Shown here: one piece after another, positions 43,047 through 52,453 of the stretch
How the letters are laid out: the number at the start of each line of letters is the position of its first letter
Position numbering within the stretch: the stretch's first letter is position 1
Made by a program: the position numbers and the translations under genes
Assembly: GCA_015066595.1 (NCBI GenBank)
Contig: SVNZ01000004.1
Location: forward strand, 1 to 64,000
Source of the DNA: Oscillospiraceae bacterium
GTDB taxonomy: Bacteria > Bacillota > Clostridia > Oscillospirales > Acutalibacteraceae
Direction of reading: 5' to 3'
Length of the DNA stretch: 64,000 bases
Notes under the pieces: generated by a model
Database searches by the model: none
What the model saw: only the letters and a program-made list of their open reading frames with translations
What the model was told of the DNA's origin: nothing

Positions 43047-43492
43047 AGTGTTTTTATAAGCTCTTCAATAGACTCTCTGAGGTCTTGAGCGCATTTTTTG
43101 TATTGAGCCATATCTGAGCCAAACGGATCAGCGATGCCGATTTCGATATCGTATTTATCAGTCGGTGCTTTTTGAAGCACACGTATCATATCATGTGGCA
43201 CGCCCAAGCTCTCAACAAGAGTAGCCTGGTCATAGTTCATAGTTACAAACAAGTCGTAATTAGAGAGTTTAACGTTGGGCAAAAATCTCGCTTTGTGAGT
43301 AGTCAGGTCAAGCCCCAACTCTGCCATAGTATCAATGGCATTTTTTGCGGCGCTGAGTCCATCTACTGTTGCAACGCCGGCAGAAGAAGCGTGCATATCA
43401 AGATTTTTTTCACGACATATCTGATTAAAAATAGCTTCAGCCATAGGACTGCGACAGGTGTTTCCTGTACAAATAAAAAGTATGTTTTTCAT
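43043..43492 (-). CDS. low molecular weight protein phosphatase (Tyr/Arg type)
   Basis: Phosphatase of 149 residues. The P-loop ILFICTGNTCRSPMAE gives the CX5R motif (Cys near 8, Arg near 14), and the general acid lies in IADPFG (near 122). Members dephosphorylate protein tyrosine or arginine. The Thr in the P-loop (CTGNTCR) is typical of the YwlE arginine-phosphatase branch, so that role is plausible. The ATG is four bases after the polA stop codon; the ORF track's longer N-terminus overlaps polA and is rejected. Confidence 0.88.
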   Translation of the reverse strand: MKNILFICTGNTCRSPMAEAIFNQICREKNLDMHASSAGVATVDGLSAAKNAIDTMAELGLDLTTHKARFLPNVKLSNYDLFVTMNYDQATLVESLGVPHDMIRVLQKAPTDKYDIEIGIADPFGSDMAQYKKCAQDLRESIEELIKTL

Positions 43493-43496
43493 ATCA

Positions 43497-46091
43497 TTAA
43501 CCCTTTGCGTCGTACCATGTCTTGCCCACAGAAGCCTCTGCAACAAGCGGTACATTGAGCTTAACTGCATTTTCCATTTCTTCTTGCAAAATCATCGCAA
43601 CCCGCATTGACTCAAAAGCGGGTGCTTCGACGATGAGCTCGTCGTGCACCTGTAAAATGAGTCGTGCACACAAGCCTTCTTCTTTGAGACGTTTATCAAC
43701 ACGCACCATAGCTATCTTTATGATATCTGCCGCTGTACCCTGGATAGGTGCATTTCGGGCAACTCGCTCACCAAATGCACGAGTCATGTGGTTTGATGCT
43801 GAAAGCTCCGGAAGGTATCTTCTACGACCAAAAGTAGTCTCAACGTAACCGTCGACTTTTGCACGCTCGATGATGTTCTTCATATACATATCAATACTTG
43901 AGTAGTGCTCAAGATACGATTTGATATAATTTGCAGCTTCTTTGTTAGTAACGCCGATGTCTTTAGCCAGCGAAAATGCACCGATACCGTAAACAATACC
44001 GAAGTTGACAGCTTTTGCACGGCTTCTCATAATCGGTGTAACCATAGAAAGAGGCATATCGAACACCTGGGATGCGGTGATAGAATGGATATCATCGTTA
44101 TCAATAAATGCCTTGCACATATTCTCATCCCCTGAAATATGTGCAAGCACCCTTAGCTCAATCTGTGAATAGTCAGCATCAATCAGCACACAATCGTCCT
44201 TTGCCACAAAGAATCGTCTTAGCTCTCGTCCGAGCTCCGTTCGAACAGGAATGTTCTGCAGATTTGGTTCTGTGGAGCTGATACGTCCTGTGCGTGTTTC
44301 GGTCTGGTTGAATGATGAGTGGATTCTGCCATCTTCACGCACTACCTTAATGAGTGAGTCGCAGTATGTGGACTTGAGCTTTGCAAGTGTGCGATACTGC
44401 AAAATCATCGAGATGACAGGATGGTAATTCACAAGGCTTTCGAGTACATCAGCATTTGTGGAATAACCGCTTTTTGTCTTCTTCTTTGCAGGAAGACCGA
44501 GATCCTCAAAAAGAGCTACTGCGAGCTGTTTAGGAGAGTTGATATTAAACTCGTAGCCTATCTGAGTATATATTTCCTGCTGAAGATTTTCTACCTGTGC
44601 TGATATATCATCGCCATAGCGTTTGATACCGTCTACATCGACCATAAACCCGATGTTTTCCATCTTTGCCAGCACGTTTGCAAGCGGTATCTCAATATCA
44701 CACAAAAGTGAACGCTGTGAAAACTCGTCAATTTTTTCTGATAGTTTTTCGCACAAGGCTGTCATCGCATACACTATTGCGTATTCTTTTTTATCTTCAG
44801 CTACTGAAGGCAGTACAATATCGTACTGTGCACACAGCTTTTCTAAATCGTAAGATGAAGCGTTGGGGTTTAGCAAGTAACCTGCTAAAGAGATATCAAA
44901 AATGAGGTTTTCTATCTCAAAGCCCTGTTTGTCTGCGAAAGAGAATAATTCTTTTGAAGAAAATACAAGTTTTTCAATCTTATTATCCTTCAATATATCG
45001 CACAAAAGCGAAGTATCATCACACACTACTACCTTTTCGCTGAGTACATACGCTGTATGAGTCGGTGTACGAGTGAGCACATCTTCTCCTTCAAAGTAGG
45101 TGTACAGACACAGCTTATTGCTGTTTTTTAGGTGCGTTTTAATTTCTTTTAAAGAACTTTCTCCATCAAATTCAAGCACTTGTACACAAAGAGGCTGTGA
45201 CTCTTTTTCTTCAGAAAACGTATCATCAACCTCATCAAGACCGAGTTTTCCTATAAGCGAGAAAAGCTCAAGCTTAGCCATCATTTTTGATGCAAGTGCT
45301 CTGTCGCCTGAAGTTACAACATACTCGTCGAGGTTTGTATCAACCGGCGCAGAAAGGCAAATTTCGCCGAGCATTCGGCTGATAAGTGCATTTTCTTTGC
45401 TATCGATGAGCTTTTTACGCATATTATCTTTGATATCAAGCTCGTCAATATGGTCGTAGATATATTCTACCGTCTTGAACTTTTGAATAAGCTCAGTGGC
45501 ACCTTTCGGGCCGACACCTGCTACACCCGGAATGTTATCGGAAGAGTCACCCTGAATAGCTTTAATCTCAATGAGTTCTTTTGGTGTAACACCGTATTCT
45601 TCGAGCACTGTATCAGGTGTGTATATCATAGTACCGTTGAGGTTTTTGGCTAAACGGACTGATACTTTGTCAGACACAAGCTGTAAACTATCTCTGTCTC
45701 CTGTCGCGATAACACATTCGTCCCCGTTTTTTTCACAAGACTTTGCGAGTGTGCCCAGAATATCGTCTGCTTCATATCCTTCACAGGTCACTATCTTATA
45801 TCCCAAAGCACTAAGCAAATCTTTGAGTGGTTGAAGTTGCATATGGAGCTCTTCTGGCATACCTTTGCGGTTAGCTTTGTAGAGTGCATACGCCTCGTGC
45901 CTGAAAGTCTTTGCTTTTAAATCAAACGCAATCGCAACTCTGTCAGGGGTGGTATCTGCTTTTATTTTTTCAAGCATAGTCAAAAAACCGTAGATAGCGT
46001 TGGTGAACATACCGTCTTTTGTGGTGAGCGGTCTGATACCGTAAAACGCACGGTTTAATATCGAGTTTCCGTCTACTACTAAAAGTTTCAT
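43497..46091 (-). CDS. polA: DNA polymerase I
   Basis: Family A polymerase of 864 residues for gap filling and Okazaki-fragment processing. The N-terminal 5' nuclease domain (LLVVDGNSILNRAFYG, EADDILGTLA, GDSSDNIPGV) is intact. The middle 3'-5' exonuclease fold has lost its DxE catalytic motif, reading CLYTYFE, and the last motif is also replaced, so proofreading is probably absent. The polymerase domain has DYSQIELRVLAH, RSRAKAVNFGIVYG and QVHDELIVE. The ATG overlaps the alr stop codon. Confidence 0.95.
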   Translation of the reverse strand: MKLLVVDGNSILNRAFYGIRPLTTKDGMFTNAIYGFLTMLEKIKADTTPDRVAIAFDLKAKTFRHEAYALYKANRKGMPEELHMQLQPLKDLLSALGYKIVTCEGYEADDILGTLAKSCEKNGDECVIATGDRDSLQLVSDKVSVRLAKNLNGTMIYTPDTVLEEYGVTPKELIEIKAIQGDSSDNIPGVAGVGPKGATELIQKFKTVEYIYDHIDELDIKDNMRKKLIDSKENALISRMLGEICLSAPVDTNLDEYVVTSGDRALASKMMAKLELFSLIGKLGLDEVDDTFSEEKESQPLCVQVLEFDGESSLKEIKTHLKNSNKLCLYTYFEGEDVLTRTPTHTAYVLSEKVVVCDDTSLLCDILKDNKIEKLVFSSKELFSFADKQGFEIENLIFDISLAGYLLNPNASSYDLEKLCAQYDIVLPSVAEDKKEYAIVYAMTALCEKLSEKIDEFSQRSLLCDIEIPLANVLAKMENIGFMVDVDGIKRYGDDISAQVENLQQEIYTQIGYEFNINSPKQLAVALFEDLGLPAKKKTKSGYSTNADVLESLVNYHPVISMILQYRTLAKLKSTYCDSLIKVVREDGRIHSSFNQTETRTGRISSTEPNLQNIPVRTELGRELRRFFVAKDDCVLIDADYSQIELRVLAHISGDENMCKAFIDNDDIHSITASQVFDMPLSMVTPIMRSRAKAVNFGIVYGIGAFSLAKDIGVTNKEAANYIKSYLEHYSSIDMYMKNIIERAKVDGYVETTFGRRRYLPELSASNHMTRAFGERVARNAPIQGTAADIIKIAMVRVDKRLKEEGLCARLILQVHDELIVEAPAFESMRVAMILQEEMENAVKLNVPLVAEASVGKTWYDAKG

Positions 46092-47266
46092 ATCTTATAC
46101 ATCACTTCCACTGTTACACCGTCTCTACGGTATAGTCTTGGTACTCGTTTTGACACAGAGCACACTATCTCGTAGTTAATAGTATTGCCCCATGTTGCAA
46201 CGTCATAGGCAGTAGGCTCGCCACCCTTACCGTTGCCAAACAGTACACACACGTTACCTATCTCTACACCCTCAATATCAGTGACATCAAGAAGTGTCTG
46301 GTCCATACATATTCTGCCGATAATTTTTGCTTTCTGACCTTTGATGTACATATAACCATCTTTTGCGAAAGCACGGATGTATCCGTCTGCATATCCAACA
46401 GGGACAGTTGCTATCTTCATATCTCTATCTGCTGTGAAAGTTCTTCCGTAGCTCACGGTGGTGCCTTTTTTTATTTCCTTTACATAAGACACCATCGTCT
46501 TGAGTCGCATAATAGGCTCAAGATCAAGTCGGTCCTTGAGCTTTTGGGATGGAGACAGTCCGTAGAGGATAATACCCGCACGCACCATATCAAGCTTCTT
46601 ATCTATGTGATCGATGATAGCCCCTGAATTTGAACAATGAGTGATTTCAAAGGTAACACCGTGTTCTTTGAGCTTGTCCACAGTATAGCAAAAAGCATCA
46701 TACTGCTTTTTGGTGTATTCATCACCGTCTTCACATTCATCAGCCACTGCAAAGTGAGTGAAAATTCCTTCAGAGATAAGGTAAGGAAGCTCGCAGGTGC
46801 TTTTTATTTCTTTGATAGAATATTCATCACGAGGAAATTCCTGACACATAAAGCCAAGTCTACTCATACCTGTGTCGCATTTGATGTGAATTTTACACTC
46901 TACGCCTGCTTTGATACATTCGTCAGAGAGCATTTTTGCGTAGTCAGCACCGTACACAGCCTGAGAGATATTGTGATTTGCTAGGTCTTGTGCTCTGTTT
47001 GCAGGAGTGTAGCCCAAAATAACGATAGGCTCTTTTATGCCTGCATCCCGAAGCTCCAATGCTTCGTCCAGATTAGACACAGCAAAATAATCCGCTTTGA
47101 GTTCGCTGTAGAGCTTTGCGAGCTCCACTGCACCGTGACCGTAACCGTCGGCTTTTATAACACAGCAGATTTTTGTGTCCTCTCCTATTTGATTTTTTAT
47201 AGCGTGATAATTGTTAATGGCAGCATTCATATCAATTTCTGCCCAAAGTCTCCTGGTAAATATCAC
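46088..47266 (-). CDS. alr: alanine racemase
   Basis: PLP enzyme of about 392 residues making D-Ala for peptidoglycan. The PLP lysine is in CCVIKADGYGHGAVE (near residue 37). HIKCDTGMSRLGF, RAGIILYGL and GRICMDQTLLDVT (catalytic Tyr partner region) are present. The start is ambiguous: a GTG at 47275 lies inside the GGGGTGA ribosome-binding site, so the second GTG (47266) is preferred. A sigma-A promoter lies upstream. It is the first gene of alr-polA-ptp-rimI-tsaD and overlaps polA by 4 nt. Confidence 0.93.
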   Translation of the reverse strand: MIFTRRLWAEIDMNAAINNYHAIKNQIGEDTKICCVIKADGYGHGAVELAKLYSELKADYFAVSNLDEALELRDAGIKEPIVILGYTPANRAQDLANHNISQAVYGADYAKMLSDECIKAGVECKIHIKCDTGMSRLGFMCQEFPRDEYSIKEIKSTCELPYLISEGIFTHFAVADECEDGDEYTKKQYDAFCYTVDKLKEHGVTFEITHCSNSGAIIDHIDKKLDMVRAGIILYGLSPSQKLKDRLDLEPIMRLKTMVSYVKEIKKGTTVSYGRTFTADRDMKIATVPVGYADGYIRAFAKDGYMYIKGQKAKIIGRICMDQTLLDVTDIEGVEIGNVCVLFGNGKGGEPTAYDVATWGNTINYEIVCSVSKRVPRLYRRDGVTVEVMYKI

Positions 47267-47297
47267 ACATATCACCCCAGTTTACATATTCCATTAT

Positions 47298-47326
47298 ATT
47301 ATAATATATATGTTTAAGCATTACAA
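47298..47326 (-). promoter_or_regulatory. Sigma-A promoter of the alr-polA operon
   Basis: On the minus strand, -35 TTGTAA, a 17-nt spacer and -10 TATAAT. It is divergent from the putP promoter. Confidence 0.7.
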
Positions 47327-47407
47327 GAGTTTTGAGTATTTTGGGCTATATAACCCGTTTTATCGCTGTATTACTTTAAATAAGTGAATTTTTTGTCGCA
47401 TATTCAC

Positions 47408-47436
47408 TTGATTTTAGGAATTTAATGTGCTAAAAT
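47408..47436 (+). promoter_or_regulatory. Sigma-A promoter of putP
   Basis: -35 TTGATT, a 17-nt spacer and -10 TAAAAT, about 48 nt before the start codon. Confidence 0.7.
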
Positions 47437-47484
47437 GTCTACATATTTGTTTTTATAACATACTAAAATATGGAGGGAAACAAA

Positions 47485-49035
47485 ATGACAGAAAAACAAA
47501 TTATCATTCTTGTTGCTTTTGGCATGTATATGCTTATGATGATTCTCATCGGTGCATTAAGCTCAAAGAACAAGAACAACGAAGACTACTTCTTAGCAGG
47601 TAGAGGTCTAGGCAGCTGGACAGCAGCGCTGTCAGCTCAGGCTTCAGATATGAGCGGATGGCTCCTTATGGGTTTACCAGGTGCTATCTATCTTGCAGGC
47701 ACAGGCGAAGTTTGGATTGCTATCGGTCTTTTAATCGGTACTGTCCTTAACTGGTATCTGGTAGCAAGACGCCTTAGAAAGTACACTATCGTATCAAACA
47801 ACTCTTTAACTATCCCTAGTTTCTTTGAAAATCGTTTTCACGATAAATCGGGTGTTCTTAAAATCGTTGCTTCCGCTATCATTATTATCTTCTTTGCGGT
47901 TTACACAGCATCTGCATTTTCATCAGGCGCTAAGCTATTTGCTAACGTATTTGGCTCTGCCGATAACTCTGACACAATGTACCTAATCGGTCTTACAATC
48001 GCAACTATTGTTATCTTAGTTTACACATTTATGGGCGGTTTTAAGGCTGTATGCTACACTGACTTTATACAGGGTTTACTGATGCTTATTGCTATTTTGG
48101 CAGTTCCGATTATCGCATATATGGGTCTTACAGGTGAGTTTGGTAGCTTAACTGCAGCTCTCAACGCTCACGGTGTTACTGATGCACCTGGTTATTTAAG
48201 CCTTATGAAAGACGCTGAGGGCAATCCTATCTCAGCTATTTCTATTATTTCTAATCTTGGCTGGGCTCTGGGCTACTTCGGTATGCCACACATCTTAATC
48301 AGATTTATGGCTATCAAAAGTGATGCTGAGGTCAAAAAATCCAGAGTTATTGCTATCGTATGGGTTATCCTCTCACTCGGTGCTGCATCACTCTTAGGTA
48401 TATTCGCTAGAGGCTTCCTCACAAATGATCTTGATGCTACAACAAGCGAAACTGTATTCATCAAATCTATTCTTCAGATTTTTGATGGCAACTTCGTTCT
48501 TATATTCATCGGCGGTATCTTCCTTTGTGGTATCCTGGCTGCTATTATGTCAACTGCTGATTCACAGCTTTTAGTTACTGCTTCTGCTGTATCAGAAGAT
48601 ATGTACAAAGGTGCTATCAACAAGAAGGCTTCTGACAAAAATGCTCTTTGGGTTGGTAAAATAGCAGTTGTAGTTGTTGCTATCATCGCTTACGCTATAG
48701 CTCTTGATCCTAACTCTTCTATTATGGGCCTTGTATCAAACGCATGGGCAGGTTTTGGTGCAGCGTTTGGTCCTATAGTACTTCTTGCGCTCTTCTGGAA
48801 GAGATTCAACCTTGCAGGTGCAGTAGCAGGTATGGCAACAGGTGCAGCTCTCGTTATCTTCTGGGAGTACATTCCTGTGGGTGGCGCAACACTCGCAGCT
48901 TCAACAGGCCTTTACTCACTCGTTGTTGGTTTCTTCTTGGCAGCACTCGTTGCTATTGTAGTTACACTTTGCACAAAGGCTCCATCAGCTGAAATTCAAG
49001 AAGAGTTTGAAAAGGTAAAAACTGTAGAAATTTAA
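47485..49035 (+). CDS. putP: sodium/proline symporter
   Basis: Integral membrane SSS-family transporter of 516 residues with about 13 helices. EDYFLAGRGLGSWTAALSAQASDMSGWLLMGLPGA is the PutP signature, and the Na+-site region GGIFLCGILAAIMSTADSQLLV (near 340-360) is intact. It imports proline with Na+ for nutrition or osmoprotection. The ATG at 47485 is chosen because GGAGGG is correctly spaced from it. It has its own promoter and terminator. Confidence 0.93.
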   Translation: MTEKQIIILVAFGMYMLMMILIGALSSKNKNNEDYFLAGRGLGSWTAALSAQASDMSGWLLMGLPGAIYLAGTGEVWIAIGLLIGTVLNWYLVARRLRKYTIVSNNSLTIPSFFENRFHDKSGVLKIVASAIIIIFFAVYTASAFSSGAKLFANVFGSADNSDTMYLIGLTIATIVILVYTFMGGFKAVCYTDFIQGLLMLIAILAVPIIAYMGLTGEFGSLTAALNAHGVTDAPGYLSLMKDAEGNPISAISIISNLGWALGYFGMPHILIRFMAIKSDAEVKKSRVIAIVWVILSLGAASLLGIFARGFLTNDLDATTSETVFIKSILQIFDGNFVLIFIGGIFLCGILAAIMSTADSQLLVTASAVSEDMYKGAINKKASDKNALWVGKIAVVVVAIIAYAIALDPNSSIMGLVSNAWAGFGAAFGPIVLLALFWKRFNLAGAVAGMATGAALVIFWEYIPVGGATLAASTGLYSLVVGFFLAALVAIVVTLCTKAPSAEIQEEFEKVKTVEI

Positions 49036-49077
49036 ATCTACAACTAATCACTATATATAGTATATATAACTATTATA

Positions 49078-49110
49078 AAACCGACGTCTATTAAGGCGTC
49101 GGTTTTTTGC
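49078..49110 (+). terminator. Terminator of putP
   Basis: Stem AACCGACG / CGTCGGTT followed by TTTT, about 45 nt after the putP stop codon. Confidence 0.85.
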
Positions 49111-49182
49111 TTTAGCTTTAATTTTCACGGTGAGAATATAGAAATACAAAACTGTAACTTTCACTTTAGCGCTTTAATACAA

Positions 49183-49229
49183 GCACTATATGTTGTGGTA
49201 TATGGTATATACAACACAAAATTTTGTTA
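49183..49229 (+). promoter_or_regulatory. Tandem NrdR boxes upstream of nrdDG
   Basis: Two sites fit the NrdR consensus acaCwAtATaTwGtgt: gcaCTATATGTTGtgg and acaCAAAATTTTGtta. Their cores are exactly 31 bp apart (49186 and 49217), about three helical turns, the spacing known for paired NrdR boxes. The pair lies about 200 bp before nrdD. Confidence 0.65.
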
Positions 49230-49309
49230 TATTTCCTTAATGAAACTAAAACACTCTGTCAATGGATATATTGTACAAATAAAAACTTTTTTATCGTACA
49301 AAATACCGA

Positions 49310-49338
49310 TTGATTTTACACTCTTTATCAGCTATACT
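49310..49338 (+). promoter_or_regulatory. Sigma-A promoter of nrdDG
   Basis: -35 TTGATT, a 17-nt spacer and -10 TATACT, about 88 nt before nrdD. A weaker alternative (TTGTGG, 18 nt, CAAAAT) overlaps the NrdR boxes. Confidence 0.65.
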
Positions 49339-49354
49339 ATACAAGCACTTTTAG

Positions 49355-49384
49355 GGTCACCACAACATATGGTGGTTTTTGACC
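49355..49384 (+). promoter_or_regulatory. Leader hairpin of nrdDG
   Basis: Outer stem GGTCA/TGACC and inner stem CCAC/GTGG are separated by a 3' TTTT bulge in the nrdD leader. The inner stem plus T-run looks like a weak terminator. The rest of 49036-49425 holds the putP terminator, NrdR boxes and promoter; I see nothing else there. Confidence 0.35.
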
Positions 49385-49425
49385 GATTTTGTAACAACTA
49401 TGTAACTATAAGAGGGGGAGCAACT

Positions 49426-51777
49426 ATGATCAACAAAATCGTAAAGCGTGACGGTAGAGCTGTTGACTTTGATCTGGAAAAAATCGCTCAAGCGATATAC
49501 AAAGCAGCTCAGGCTATCGGTGGCAACGACTACACCGCAGCAAATGAACTTGCAGAAAAGGTATGTGAATATTTAGAAGCTGAGCAGGCGGGTAACACTC
49601 CTACTGTTGAGCACGTGCAGGATACAGTAGAAAAAGTTCTTATCGAAAATGGACACGCAAGAACTGCTAAAGAGTTCATCCTTTATCGTGCTGAACGTAC
49701 AAGAGTACGTGAGATGAACACAAAGCTGATGAAAATATACGAAGATCTCACATTCATGTCTGCTAAAGACAACGACGTTAAGCGTGAAAACGCTAACATC
49801 GACGGTGACACCGCAATGGGTACTATGCTCAAATACGGCAGTGAGGGTGCTAAGCAGTTCTACGAGATGTACATCTTAAACCCTAAGCACGCTAAAGCTC
49901 ACAGAAACGGTGATATCCACATCCACGATCTTGACTTCCTCACTCTGACAACCACTTGTTGTCAGATCGACCTTTTGAAGCTCTTCAAAGACGGTTTCTC
50001 AACAGGTCACGGTTTCATCCGCGAGCCTAACGATATCGCATCATATTCAGCTCTTGCTTGTATTGCTATCCAGTCTAACCAGAACGACCAGCACGGTGGT
50101 CAGTCGGTTCCTAACTTTGACTACTCTATGGCTCCTGGTGTTGCTAAGACATACAGAAAGCTTTACAGAAAGAATATCAGTCGTGCTATTGAACTAATCG
50201 AAGAGATTGATGATACTACATCTGCTATCACTGATATCTGTGATAAAGCAGAAGAGCTCTCAAACGACACACCGAAACTCGAAGCAGGCAAAGAGTATAT
50301 GGCTAAAGAGCTTGAGTTGCTCATTGAGGCTTATGGTGAAAAGTCTGCGGGCAAAATCCAGCGTTTCGCTCTAAAGCACGCTGAAAAAGAAATCGATCGT
50401 GCTACATATCAGGCTATGGAAGCACTTGTTCATAATCTCAACACAATGCACTCTCGTGCAGGTGCCCAGATTCCATTCTCTTCTATCAACTACGGTACTG
50501 ATACTTCACCAGAGGGCAGACTCGTTATCAAAAATGTTATGCTCGCTACAGAAAAGGGTCTTGGTAATTCTGAAACGCCTATCTTCCCTATCCACATCTT
50601 CAAGGTTAAAGAAGGCGTAAACTACAACCCGGGCGACCCTAACTATGATTTGTTCAAGCTCTCTTTCAGAGTTTCTGCAAAAAGACTCTTCCCTAACTAC
50701 TCTTTCATCGACGCTCCATACAACCTCCAATACTACAAGGAAGGTCGTCCTGAAACAGAGATCGCTTACATGGGCTGTCGTACTCGTGTTATCGGTAATG
50801 TTCACGACAAAGAGCGTGAAATCACATATGGTAGAGGCAACTTAAGCTTTACATCTATCAACCTTCCTAGACTTGCTATCCTTTCAAACAAGAACGTTGA
50901 CTTCTTCTTTGAACAGCTTGATAGAATGCTGGATTTAGTTATTGACCAGTTGCTCGAGAGATTTGAGATCCAGTGCCAAAAATGCGTTCGAAACTACCCA
51001 TTCCTCATGGGTCAGGGCATCTGGATTGACTCTGACAAGCTCTCTATTGATGACGAAGTAAGAGATGTATTAAAGCACGGTACACTTTCTTGTGGTTTCA
51101 TCGGTCTTGCAGAAACACTCAAAGCACTCATCGGCAAGCATCACGGTGAGACAGAAGAAGCTCAGCGACTCGGTCTTGAAATCATCGGCTTTATGAGAAA
51201 GAAGATGGACAAAGCATCAGAGAAATACGGGCTTAATTTCTCACTCCTTGCTACCCCTGCTGAGGGTCTGTCAGGCAGATTTGTTCGTATGGACAAACAG
51301 CGTTTTGGCGTTATCCCAGGTGTTACAGACAGAAACTACTACACAAACTCTTTCCATATTCCTGTTTACTTCCCAATCAGTGCTTTTGACAAGATCAAGC
51401 TCGAAGCTCCATACCACAACCTTACAAACGCAGGTCATATCTCCTACGTTGAGCTCGATGGTGACCCATCACAGAACTTAGACGCTTTTGAACAGGTTGT
51501 AAGATGTATGAAAGAAGCAGGCATCGGCTATGGTTCTATCAACCACCCTGTTGACAGAGACCCAGTCTGCGGTCACACAGGTATCATAGGTGATGTATGT
51601 CCTAAGTGTGGCAGAAAAGAAGGCTCAGACGGTGTTGGCTTTGAGCGTATCAGACGTATCACCGGCTATCTAGTTGGTACTGTTGACCGTTTCAACAACG
51701 CTAAGCGTTCTGAAGTAGAAGACAGAGTCAAGCACTCTTTAGGCGAAAGCGGTCTTGAAAGTGCTGAGGCTGTATAA
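49426..51777 (+). CDS. nrdD: anaerobic ribonucleoside-triphosphate reductase
   Basis: Class III ribonucleotide reductase of 783 residues; makes dNTPs without oxygen using a glycyl radical. The N-terminal ATP-cone (IVKRDGRAVDFDLEKI, about 1-95) is the allosteric domain. The catalytic barrel contains HIHDLDF and the C-terminal zinc site (VCGH...CPKCG). The glycyl radical site is in RRITGYLVGT near residue 750. The ATG at 49426 follows GAGGGGGAG; the 77 extra residues in the ORF track are non-coding leader. The stop codon overlaps nrdG. Confidence 0.96.
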   Translation: MINKIVKRDGRAVDFDLEKIAQAIYKAAQAIGGNDYTAANELAEKVCEYLEAEQAGNTPTVEHVQDTVEKVLIENGHARTAKEFILYRAERTRVREMNTKLMKIYEDLTFMSAKDNDVKRENANIDGDTAMGTMLKYGSEGAKQFYEMYILNPKHAKAHRNGDIHIHDLDFLTLTTTCCQIDLLKLFKDGFSTGHGFIREPNDIASYSALACIAIQSNQNDQHGGQSVPNFDYSMAPGVAKTYRKLYRKNISRAIELIEEIDDTTSAITDICDKAEELSNDTPKLEAGKEYMAKELELLIEAYGEKSAGKIQRFALKHAEKEIDRATYQAMEALVHNLNTMHSRAGAQIPFSSINYGTDTSPEGRLVIKNVMLATEKGLGNSETPIFPIHIFKVKEGVNYNPGDPNYDLFKLSFRVSAKRLFPNYSFIDAPYNLQYYKEGRPETEIAYMGCRTRVIGNVHDKEREITYGRGNLSFTSINLPRLAILSNKNVDFFFEQLDRMLDLVIDQLLERFEIQCQKCVRNYPFLMGQGIWIDSDKLSIDDEVRDVLKHGTLSCGFIGLAETLKALIGKHHGETEEAQRLGLEIIGFMRKKMDKASEKYGLNFSLLATPAEGLSGRFVRMDKQRFGVIPGVTDRNYYTNSFHIPVYFPISAFDKIKLEAPYHNLTNAGHISYVELDGDPSQNLDAFEQVVRCMKEAGIGYGSINHPVDRDPVCGHTGIIGDVCPKCGRKEGSDGVGFERIRRITGYLVGTVDRFNNAKRSEVEDRVKHSLGESGLESAEAV

Positions 51778-52283
51778 TGGCAAAACTTAGACTTGCAGGC
51801 GTAGTCAGGGAATCTATCGTCGATGGTCCCGGAATACGAATGACCGTGTTCACTCAAGGCTGCCCACACCACTGCAAAGGCTGTCACAATGAACAAACGT
51901 GGGACTTTGAGGGCGGATACGAATCGTCTACAGAACGTATCCTTGAAGAAGCTCAAAAAGACCCTCTGCTCAAAGGACTCACACTCTCAGGTGGAGAACC
52001 TTTTTGTCAGGCAGAAGCTTTGTCAGTGTTAGCAAAAGAAGCTCACTCTTTAGGCTATGACATTTTTTGCTACACAGGCTACACTTTCGAAAAACTTGTT
52101 GCAGATTTTGATACTCACCCTGAGTACAAGGCGCTCCTCACAGAGTGCGACTGGTTGGTTGACGGACCGTTTGTTTTAGAAGAACGCTCCCTTATGCTGA
52201 AATTCAGAGGTAGTAAAAACCAACGTATCCTAAATGTAAAAAAATCACTGCAAGAAAGCAAAGCTATAGAAGCTGATATTTAA
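51777..52283 (+). CDS. nrdG: anaerobic ribonucleotide reductase activating protein
   Basis: Radical SAM enzyme of 168 residues that generates the glycyl radical on NrdD. The cluster motif is CPHHCKGCHN (residues 29-38), and SGGEPF near 78 is the SAM-binding GGE motif. DGPGIRMTVF is typical of activases. The ATG overlaps the nrdD stop codon (TAATG), so translation is coupled. A strong terminator follows. Confidence 0.96.
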   Translation: MAKLRLAGVVRESIVDGPGIRMTVFTQGCPHHCKGCHNEQTWDFEGGYESSTERILEEAQKDPLLKGLTLSGGEPFCQAEALSVLAKEAHSLGYDIFCYTGYTFEKLVADFDTHPEYKALLTECDWLVDGPFVLEERSLMLKFRGSKNQRILNVKKSLQESKAIEADI

Positions 52284-52316
52284 CTTTTTTAAAAAAACAG
52301 AAACCTTACATAGATA

Positions 52317-52352
52317 AAAGGCTGGCGGAAAAATATCCGTCAGCCTTTTGCG
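52317..52352 (+). terminator. Terminator of nrdDG
   Basis: A 14-bp stem (AAAAGGCTGGCGGA with its complement, one G-U pair), ending in TTTT. Confidence 0.85.
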
Positions 52353-52386
52353 TTATAACAGCGCACTTCTCTTTCCATACTTTTTG

Positions 52387-52415
52387 TTGAAATATACATT
52401 CTCTGGTTGTATAAT
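52387..52415 (+). promoter_or_regulatory. Sigma-A promoter of the dockerin-beta-lactamase-fold gene
   Basis: -35 TTGAAA, a 17-nt spacer and -10 TATAAT, about 38 nt before the start codon. Confidence 0.8.
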
Positions 52416-52453
52416 AAATATAGCAACTTCAACTATGATAAGGAGCGATAACC

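Noticed and set aside
43493-43570. N-terminal extension of the low molecular weight phosphatase
   Set aside because: It lies within the end of polA, and the family starts with MKNILFICTGN.
49195-49425. N-terminal 77-residue extension of NrdD in the ORF track
   Set aside because: The region contains NrdR boxes, a promoter and a hairpin, and the ATP-cone starts exactly at the ATG after GAGGGGGAG.
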